From positions 16,615,736 to 16,679,735 of the forward strand of contig NC_054741.1 in NCBI RefSeq assembly GCF_018143015.1: a DNA stretch of 64,000 nucleotides, in the 5' to 3' direction. Numbering within the stretch: the stretch's first letter is position 1; each line of letters opens with the position of its first letter. The translations under genes were made by a program, and so were the position numbers. The notes below the pieces were generated by a model. It searched no databases. It had not been told where the DNA came from and worked only from the letters and a program-made list of their open reading frames with translations. Source of the stretch: Lytechinus variegatus (lineage: Eukaryota; Echinodermata; Echinoidea; Temnopleuroida; Toxopneustidae). Of this stretch, positions 58,901 to 64,000 are shown piece by piece.

Positions 58901-59603
58901 ACTCACCAAATTGGTGGCCTGAGTCATTTCCCGCATTCATTTCAGGAACAGTGAGATTTGAAGATGAGTAGGACTGGGGATTCTGCGAAGCATCAATATA
59001 GTCAACAACCAATGTGCTCTTTGTGTTTGGTTTATTGGCAGGTGACTTGTGTTTCCTCGCAGCATGGCCATGGGTATGTGCTCTGGCTCGCTCCCCTCTG
59101 CCTTGTTTCTTATCAACATGCTCTCTGTGTCCAGCTAGGTCCCCGGCCACCACCGCATCAAACGATTTATTCTTTTTGTTGGTTGAATCCTCACCGTTTT
59201 TGCCATTGCTCTCCCCTCCTTCGCCATTTTCCTTGGTTGCATAGTCGTAAATAAAATCCACAAACTCGTTGCCCTTTGCCTGGTTCTGTGCATTGGCAGC
59301 TTGTTGTTGCTGTTGGTGCGGGTGCTGATTCTGGGGTTGGTTGGAAGACTTCATGTGCGTTGGTTTGGTGGGTGTAGGAGGTGCTGGTGTCCCTCCTGCA
59401 GTGCTCTGCACGCTGCGGGCACCCTTTCTCCCTGCTCGGTTGGGCATGCCAGGACTGGTCGCACGTCTCTGATTGGTCCTTCCGTTGTTGCTGCTGCTGC
59501 TGCCGCTGCTGCTACTGGTAGTGTTGCTGGTGGTCCCAGAGTTTGCATTGCTCACCTCTGGGGCGGCTCCCCCTGATGGTGCTGTACCATTTTGGTTGCC
59601 CAT
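34851..59603 (-). CDS. ENTR1: Endosome-associated trafficking regulator 1 (5 coding exons)
   Basis: Coding segments, 5' to 3' on the minus strand: 59603-58399, 55065-54954, 49060-48998, 36646-36513 and 34965-34851. Phases agree; 1629 nt, about 542 residues (human ENTR1/SDCCAG3 about 435). Residues 1-375 are low-complexity (Ser, Asn, Gln, Gly, His), with a poly-Gln run, two basic RARAHTHGHAARKHK-type segments and no close human match. The C-terminus is a coiled coil: LKHENAKLRKELADSRK, MVQHVEANLKRTTERAVTAE, NTITKLKAEIKQLK, then KQLMSGVDVLKVLAETLA and CIDRISEDKS. Human counterparts are MVQSVEQNL-type, KQLVSGAETL and SIDRISE. By family, it acts on endosomes with retromer and at the midbody and cilium base. 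An in-frame stop precedes the ATG. Introns are long, up to 12.3 kb. Confidence 0.88.
35120..35300 (+). repeat. SINE-like repeat, copy 1
   Basis: 'atccacagtgtgctgcactc' and 'aacccaggtgaggtaaatgg' then 'gtaccggtaggaagtaactc' align with copies at 38041 and 54162. Fixed 5' start and ragged 3' ends without inverted repeats suggest a SINE; no clear tRNA head. Confidence 0.6.
35801..35824 (+). repeat. T-run/G-run junction
   Basis: About 13 T followed by 8 G and GCTTC, like 14236-14261. Related junctions occur at 6178-6202 and 24917-24930. Confidence 0.85.
36513..36646 (-). CDS. ENTR1: ENTR1 exon 4
   Basis: Acceptor TTTCAG before 36646; donor GTAAGT at 36512-36507. 44 codons plus AA; SELGGGSSGKQKTEENKELK, then KANAASLKLATAAKEAETNI. 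Confidence 0.88.
38041..38175 (+). repeat. SINE-like repeat, copy 2
   Basis: 'atccacaatgtgctgcactc', 'aacccaggtgaggtaactgt', 'ttccttgaaatacttgagtg' and 'agctaaagctgggtaataat'. Best preserved 3' half of the three copies. Confidence 0.65.
39016..39838. mobile_element. Family-G element (TTAA-flanked) with a nested family-H element
   Basis: TTAA at 39012-39015 and 39839-39842. Ends AGGTGAATTTCACGC and, at the right, 'gggtgaactccccctt'. Inner words 'ggtgaagatttgagaaaaat' and 'tatgacgtcacaaattcaat' match other copies. The family-H element at 39220-39614 lies inside. Confidence 0.7.
39220..39614. mobile_element. Family-H element, copy 1 (TTAA-flanked, nested)
   Basis: TTAA at 39216-39219 and 39615-39618. 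Left end AGATAAATTCCAGTTCTGG; right end, inverted, AGAGAAATGCCAGTATTTG. The interior 'gcggattcggtcacttaggt' and 'ccagatctagatcctcg' recurs inverted at 52229-52613. Confidence 0.8.
40024..40181. mobile_element. Family-F palindrome with perfect 42-bp arms
   Basis: Arms 40044-40085 and 40121-40162 are exact inverted complements (from 'gttacaactattgtaacttt' to 'ggcaactaccatgg'). The 35-bp loop has 'gggctcagcagccaatcaaa'. The outer ends 'aggggcacatttgataaagt' and 'ctctttatgaaatggggcct' pair imperfectly. Confidence 0.9.
41555..41710 (+). repeat. 106-bp imperfect direct duplication
   Basis: 'atttggccattatatcagac' at 41555 repeats as 'atttggccattaaatcggat' at 41661, both followed by 'atcagaatgaca' and 'cagcc'. 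Confidence 0.65.
43632..43907. repeat. Short inverted-repeat element, family E, copy 2
   Basis: Ends 'aggggccgtcttacaaagag' and 'ctctttgtaagatggggccc' are inverted complements over about 20 bp. The interior matches 33752-34006. Confidence 0.8.
45064..45272. repeat. Palindrome with a 42-bp tandem duplication
   Basis: Outer arms pair 'acaaatagcgaatag' with 'attcgctatttttgt' and 'gatggtgcgagatttcgcat' with 'atgcgaaatctcgcaccatt'. Inside, the unit starting 'gaggcattagccgagttaaa' occurs at 45136 and 45178, exactly 42 bp apart. Confidence 0.85.
45540..45910 (+). repeat. Diverged tandem repeat of the 'aacccattgcctact' unit
   Basis: About four to five units of 75-95 bp with 'aacccattrcctactrgaa', 'ctgtacaaagcytaagggaa' and 'attcagtagtcaatag' blocks. 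A single unit also lies at 44890-44970, and a related array at 15890-16195. Confidence 0.75.
45968..47450 (+). repeat. Minisatellite of 65- and 68-bp units (22 units)
   Basis: Unit core 'cctccatcacagcaaggaat' then 'tcttggtggtacatccatga'. The GGAAT anchor lies at 46018, 46086, 46151, 46219, 46287, 46352, 46417, 46485, 46553, 46618, 46683, 46751, 46816, 46884, 46952, 47017, 47085, 47150, 47218, 47283, 47351 and 47419. Of the 21 intervals, 12 are exactly 68 and 9 exactly 65. The length difference is a 3-bp 'atg' in 'ccatgatgac' against 'ccatgac'. Open frames on both strands are by-products. Confidence 0.95.
47368..47667 (+). repeat. 150-bp direct duplication at the end of the minisatellite
   Basis: The block from 'catccatgatgactactacc' to 'aaggccaagtacctat' at 47368-47517 is repeated at 47518-47667 with only one or two differences, so it is recent. 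Confidence 0.9.
47950..48190 (+). mobile_element. LINE reverse-transcriptase fragment (YADD motif)
   Basis: The plus strand reads GVNTGSSSRCVLPALLSILF, then, after a frame shift near 48055-48070, KYADDTVILGLVKNEDETAF and FQEWCESN. These fit the VNTGSPQGCVLSPLL block and the Y-A-D-D catalytic block of non-LTR (CR1/L2/Rex-like) reverse transcriptase. The spacing between the blocks (about 30 residues) is right for the family. Only about 80 codons remain, with at least one shift and a stop at about 48210. A dead fragment inside ENTR1 intron 3. Confidence 0.8.
48998..49060 (-). CDS. ENTR1: ENTR1 exon 3 (coiled coil)
   Basis: Acceptor ATACAG before 49060; donor GTGAGA at 48997-48992. Exactly 21 codons, ERAVTAENTITKLKAEIKQL plus K, three heptads; human has KRAVKAENHVVKLKQEI. 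Confidence 0.92.
49355..49555. repeat. Uninterrupted relative of the GGGGTGTTGC element
   Basis: Starts 'agggggtgttgcaagaaaat'. Toward the right end 'gacttgctattggatgtaag' parallels 'gacttgctattgattgcaag' at 20168. Serves as the empty-site comparison for 17498-20001. Confidence 0.65.
49593..49780. mobile_element. Family-D element, copy 2
   Basis: Left 'ctggtggatgtttcataaag' and 'ctgttcttaagttacaag'; right 'acttacgaacagctttacaa', inverted complement. Centre 'gaatgactggtgagtgg' pairs with 'ggatcaccagtcattc'. About 188 bp. Confidence 0.85.
50129..50375 (+). repeat. Family-H fragment, copy 3
   Basis: 'gaccaccaagagttcaaatg', 'tgtgccaaatgattctggca' and 'attagcaagataagcaaggc' parallel 39275-39370. 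Right end not found. Confidence 0.55.
52229..52613 (-). mobile_element. Family-H element, copy 2 (inverted orientation)
   Basis: Reverse complement of 39220-39614 over nearly its whole length ('cgatctagatctggtacagt', 'cgaatccgtgcttattttgc', 'gtcattttgagatcgttacc'). TTAA follows at 52614-52617. Confidence 0.8.
54162..54290 (+). repeat. SINE-like repeat, copy 3
   Basis: 'tatccacactgtgctgaact', 'caacccaggtgaggttaatg' and 'ggcaggaatacattccttga'. Confidence 0.6.
54954..55065 (-). CDS. ENTR1: ENTR1 exon 2 (coiled coil)
   Basis: Acceptor TGCTAG before 55065; donor GTCAGT at 54953-54948. One base plus 37 codons; LREAEDAKTLETMVQHVEAN matches the conserved human coil. Confidence 0.9.
55320..55507. 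mobile_element. Family-D element, copy 3
   Basis: Ends 'cctggtgggtgtttcataaa' and 'agctttatgaaacgactccc'. Arms 'ttaagagcaactttaagaac' against 'gttcgtaaagtcgctcttaa'. In ENTR1 intron 1. Confidence 0.85.
55634..55825. mobile_element. Family-D element, copy 4
   Basis: Ends 'cctggtgggtgtttcataaa' and 'cagctttttgaaaccgcccc'. It sits 126 bp from copy 3 in the same orientation; the copies differ at many sites, so this is not a fresh duplication. Confidence 0.85.
55826..57700 (-). other. ENTR1 intron 1, middle part without recognised feature
   Basis: AT-rich. No paired element ends seen. Confidence 0.45.
57718..57877. repeat. Palindrome with perfect 34-bp arms
   Basis: Arms 57743-57776 and 57824-57857 are exact inverted complements (from 'gcacaattttacacaccttt' to 'tgtgtgtatga'), with a 47-bp loop. 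Pairing continues imperfectly outward ('aactaacgtta' with 'taacgtcagtta'). Confidence 0.9.
58399..59603 (-). CDS. ENTR1: ENTR1 first coding exon (disordered N-terminus)
   Basis: ATG 59603-59601, first after an in-frame TGA; donor GTGAGT at 58398-58393. 401 codons plus AA. Contains an HPHQQQQQAANAQNQ run (about residues 95-110) and two related blocks, ERARAHTHGHAARKHKS and ERARAQSHGHRKKGS, an internal duplication. The coiled coil starts near its end (LAKLKHENAKLRKELADSRK). Confidence 0.88.
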
Positions 59604-61650
59604 ATCTTCCGTCTGCTTGAGATAAAAATAGACAAGAAATCAAAAAAATTCATTAAACATATGATATCTAAGCTGAGCTTCCTCTCCACAGACAGCGTGC
59701 AAAGTCACCTAAATCTAAGACTCCGCTGACTGACCTTACTTTGACATAGGCCTCTAGCATTGCAGCCTCTGATGAATTCAGCATGAGTGAAAAAATATAT
59801 ATATAAGTCTGAACTGTGAGGAAGATGAGAACATAAGCCCCCAGGATTTCAACACTATGAATACAAGAAAAAAGTTACACATTTGAAGGAGTTGAAAGAC
59901 TTGCCTACAGAACCCCAAAAGCACCGATTTCCTGCAAATGTTCATCAAGATTATAACTTACTGCTGTGTCACAAGGCCTTCTACAACCAAGTCAAATGAT
60001 AAATTGAGACCCGACTCAACCAAAGCCGATGCGTCAGCCGATTAGGTCTATGAAATTCCGTGAAAGGAGAGTTTTGAAGTTTACCATGCAAAGAAGCATC
60101 TTGGACAACATTACCTGGAATGTCTTGAAAAGACGATTGCGACACTTTGTTAGAACATACATGATCTTCTAGGCATCCCAGGATCCAAGAAACAATCCAA
60201 TAAAAATCCAGCTATGGACAGAAAACAGCCAGAACAAGCTAATCCAAAAGTTTGAAAAGGAGATGGGCGCTCAATGTGCCCGCTCATAAACGAGACGCAT
60301 GCACACGCAAGAATGCAGATATCCGAACTGATCCTATCAAAGTAGAGACAAGGGGATCCTGAAATCAAACACACACACACACATACACTGTGGATTATTA
60401 CACAGACAGTTTACCCCCCTCCTCCTTATTATGAGTTCCCGTTGCAGAGGCTGGCCCATTAGGTGCAGGTGAAGATGACTCACACTCACCAGACTTTTCC
60501 TCCAAACCTTGTTCACACTCCACAACAATTCTAAAGCTTGGCAAGAATAATTGTTAAAACAGTCAAAGAATTCTCAGGACTGCTTTTTGCTCTTAATCCC
60601 TTCCAATATCAATTTTTTGGCTATCATTCTTTAAACATATCTTGAAATGACTCCAACAGTTCTCTCTCTAGTATGAAAATTCTTGACTTTTACTAGTGTT
60701 TCATTAAGGTTGGTGTTTTGTGAGAAACACTCTTTGAATGATTTAAATATACCAAGCCAAACATGGTTCACCATTGTTTCAAATAACATAAGCTAGAGCT
60801 CAAATGATTAAAGGTATTGTTTAACTTTGTGAGCAGCCGATTTAAAAAATTCTCAAACCAAGGTGAAACATGTGTACAAGTGCATGTATTAGAACTAATG
60901 AACCCTGAAAACAACCATTATTGAGAATGAAAAGCTAAAACTACAAGGCAAACCCCGATTTTGTAAATAGGTGTCTTATAGATGCCTAAATAGTACACAT
61001 AAGTGTATGAGATGAAATTAAGATGGTGTTTCCGGTCACTTTATGTTTCAATTTTTGAAGCACTAAATAATTATTTTCGAACGCAATTATTTCTGGGCTT
61101 CATTTTTTAAACATATCACAGACACAGGTGACAAGTGTGACCTTCTAGCTCAGATTTTTTTAAAGTCAAACCAATGTTAACCAATCACTTTAATGGTGCA
61201 AATAAATGTGCATCTTCTCTCCATCATTGACGCACTCAATGCCTGGTTGACCCCAACTCTGCACTCTCAGATTTTTGTCAACCAACCAAAAAAGTTGGTT
61301 AAAATATGAACTGATCAACTGTTTGTTGATAAAAAAAAATCAAATTTCATTTTGTAAACAATTTTGACCAGCAGTTGGCAGACTCATATTTGTATTTTTG
61401 AGAGTGTAGGGTGAAGAAAAAGAAGATTTAAAACAATAATTACAATAAAAATAATAATATTGCTAAGTATTTATCAATAAATTTTTAAAAACAAAGGACA
61501 TATATAACCTGGTATTCTACAACTAAAAATGTAATCTCCAGATAAAAGTGGAAACCATCTTATTTCTAAAATGGAAATGAAAAAAAAAATCAAGTGGCAA
61601 ATAAATAACTAATGAACTTAATCAGTTTTCAATCCAATTGTTTTAGTTCT
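59604..61650 (-). other. Upstream of the ENTR1 start, possible 5' exon
   Basis: An acceptor-like TTTTTATCTCAAG ends just 5' of the start region. Near 60484-60535 the minus strand has a GTGAGT donor after 'ggaggaaaagtctg', which could end a non-coding first exon. A CA run lies at 60366-60386. No other gene is recognised. Confidence 0.3.
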
Positions 61651-61654
61651 TGGG

Positions 61655-61919
61655 AGAAAAAAAATTTGAATGAACCTGAATTCATATAATAAAATACAAA
61701 AGAGCAAATGGGGATATGACATCATCAGTCCACCTAATGAATATTCATATAGACATGCCTTGAAATGTTTCATCAGAATAATGCAAATCTTTAACATTTA
61801 ATAACTTCATTATGTGTTTATTTGATATCCGATTTTGATCAAATTTTCAGCATTTTGCTCTGTGAATTTTACTCTATTTTTGAGATAGAAATATCTCCAG
61901 CTTGGACCACCCCTTTAAT
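61655..61919. repeat. Family-B element, right half
   Basis: 'tgacatcatcagtccaccta', 'atgaatattcatatagac', 'tccgattttgatcaaatttt' and the end 'cttggaccacccctttaa' match the right arm of 29034-29616. Confidence 0.75.
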
Positions 61920-63999
61920 TATGGACAGCTATCAATATCATGATACTCTCTTTAAAATATGAGCAAAATGACTGGTATGAGGTAATATATTTTTCTTTTT
62001 TAAATGTCCTCTTTTTCCAAAATAAATGTGTTTATGACCTGTTTACAGAAGTCCAATTCAAATGTACACATATTCAAAAGAATACTTTTCAGATGTTTGA
62101 ACTTTCAAACATTTTTCATCATCAAAGGAAAATGATGCTTCCCGTTCTTCCCATTTCCAACCTATTTCCTTCAATAGCCTATAAAGCTGAGTGTCACCCA
62201 TAACAACCATGTTAGGATCTGTTGATATGTTGTTAACCATGACTTCAAGAGGTCTTAATCAACACTAATGATGTACAAGGGCTTCATGCAATACAAACAG
62301 ATAGTAGGTGTTCAAATCAGCTCAGATTTCACATTTAATTGTTACAAAAAGGGTTAAAAAACAATTTAGTTTTTAGGGGCTATTTTCCCCACATTTAGGT
62401 GATCACTGAATTTAGGGGGGATTATTTCTTTCATTTCAAAGGCTTGTTTTGTGCATTGAGCAATTATGCTGAAAAAGCAAATCTTCTTATTCAGATGTAC
62501 ATGTATGTAGTACATGTGTATATTGAGTTTTCAAAATGTCATTGAATACTGTTTGCAATGGATCTTTGGGCAACTTTAGAAAACATGGCCGCCAAAAGGC
62601 ATTCCATTTTGTGAATTTTACGGGCCATTTGGGCTATCATGAGGGTGAAATCGCCCATCGCCCTCATGTTTTCCTGCATAGGTTACAATACAACCCAACT
62701 GTATCATTCTTGTTCATTTTAATGAAATAAATTGATATTTCAATAGCAATATACTTCCTCTGCCAATTAATTTAATCAAGTGCCTACTGAAACTAACTAG
62801 TCTGAAATCAACATTAACAAGCAATAGCATTGTTTCAATGTCCTAACGGGTCTCATATGATTCTTTGAAGTTTGTAAATTCATCAAAAAAAGCAATATAA
62901 ACATGAAAGTAAATAAAACCCCATTGTTTTGATGTCTAAACAAGTCTCGTATGATTCTTGGAAGTTTGAACACTTGAAGAAAAAACAACACATTGAACAT
63001 GCTCTATATGTTTCCACCAATCAAGAAGCCTTTAGGATCCAATCACTCAACTCGCTGGATATATATCCTTCCACTGGCAGCGCAAAATGACACTGATTAA
63101 TACTGAATCATCAGGCAGAGGAAATTCACTTCATCAGTTCAATGGCAAACATATCTTTATTGACCATTTACAAAGGGTATCATTTTAACTATATTTTAAG
63201 TATGATCTAATAGCATTTGGCGATTAAAAAGGACTGGGTTTTATTAGTTTCAATAAACAATGTGGATATTACATAATTAAAGAATTAACATAGAACTTGC
63301 TTTTTTCAAGATATGTTAATTCAGAAAATAATGACAACAATAATGAAAGTAGTAATAGTAATGAAAATAATAATCCTGCTATTGTTAATAACAAATAATA
63401 GTATTAACAAAAAAATAACGATAATAACAATAACAAGAATGATAATAATAGTAATATGATTGTGCAATTAACATGACAACACAAAACTAGGCATAAAACA
63501 GTGTCTCCCATGTGTTTGTTCCGAGACGAATGTGTGTGTCAAGTAACATATGACCGGCATTCAGCAGAAACAATTTAATGAGTTAAAATGATAAGATTTG
63601 CAGAGGGCTGACCGAAAGACCAACCATATACTGATTTTTTTCACACCAAATTCAAATTTTATTTGGCAGGAGTACAATACAAGTAATAATAATTACAATG
63701 AAAATGATAATGGAAAGAAATATCTTCACAATATTCTTGCTAATTTATTGTGAAAACTATGCTGTGAAGATACAAGATATTCTGGAGCATTAATGTATCA
63801 GTTAGAAAAGAGGACATGCCCAAACTAAACAAGTTTCACCCCAAAGCAACAAAGAAAAACAAGACTTTGTAAAGTACAACGTAAGTTGAAGTTCTGTGTC
63901 TTCTGGCCCCTGATGGATATTTTGTCCTGAAAGACAAGATAACAGGAAAAGGGGTTTTGTAATAATTGCTCCTCAGTATTTCCATGCGATCAGAGACAT
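61920..63999. other. Window end, no gene recognised
   Basis: AT-rich. 63320-63460 is an AAT/GAA/ACA-rich imperfect microsatellite. Nothing here can be assigned. Confidence 0.4.
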
Positions 64000-64000
64000 T

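Noticed and set aside
58958-59576. Open frames on the plus strand and in a second minus frame opposite ENTR1 exon 1
   Set aside because: Shadows of the low-complexity ENTR1 coding sequence; they lack any family match.
63840-63935. Acceptor-like CTTGTCTTTCAG on the minus strand followed by DKISIRGQKTQNFNLRCTL
   Set aside because: Only about 33 codons to a stop, no recognised family and no neighbouring exon visible; too weak to call.
1-64000. tRNA genes, rRNA, CRISPR arrays, bacterial-type operons
   Set aside because: I looked for GGTTCGAATCC-type B boxes and regular short spaced repeats and found none that hold up; the spliced genes show this is animal nuclear DNA.

Overview
The window is animal nuclear DNA: AT-rich, with short coding exons separated by long introns full of small inverted-repeat elements. 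It carries four recognisable host genes. Their proteins resemble the human orthologues at about the depth expected of an invertebrate deuterostome. The mix of short palindromic elements (ends such as AGGTCAAGTCCACC, AAAGGGATGSTCC and GGGCCCGTTTC) makes me favour an echinoderm, most likely a sea urchin. That attribution is from memory of such repeats and is not proven here.

Layout. 1-3118, plus strand: the last three coding exons of NAE1, the regulatory half of the NEDD8-activating enzyme; the rest lies before the window. 7653-13412, minus strand: a complete five-exon RBFA (mitochondrial ribosome-binding factor A, about 330 residues), convergent with NAE1. 16199-27126, minus strand: a complete five-exon PIGM (GPI mannosyltransferase 1, about 428 residues). 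34851-59603, minus strand: the whole coding region of ENTR1/SDCCAG3 in five exons (about 542 residues), with a long disordered first exon and a conserved C-terminal coiled coil. The genes do housekeeping jobs in different compartments (neddylation, mitochondrial ribosome assembly, GPI-anchor synthesis in the ER, endosome traffic and cytokinesis). I see no functional cluster.

The rest is mostly non-coding and repeat-rich. Notable items are a 2.5 kb element with eight copies of GTGAGTGACACGACA inserted in an older element (17498-20001); a 1.07 kb element of six tandem units carrying five perfect AGGTCAAAGGTCA sites (21980-23048); a 1.45 kb minisatellite whose units are all exactly 65 or 68 bp (about 45968-47450); an inverted duplication that looks like a captured first exon and splice donor (11213-11700); a LINE reverse-transcriptase fragment with a YADD motif (47950-48190); and at least ten families of short inverted-repeat elements, several nested, several flanked by TTAA. 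No tRNA, rRNA or CRISPR array and no virus-like element was recognised. Two short coding-like stretches upstream of PIGM (27419-27510 plus, 27541-27801 minus) remain unassigned.
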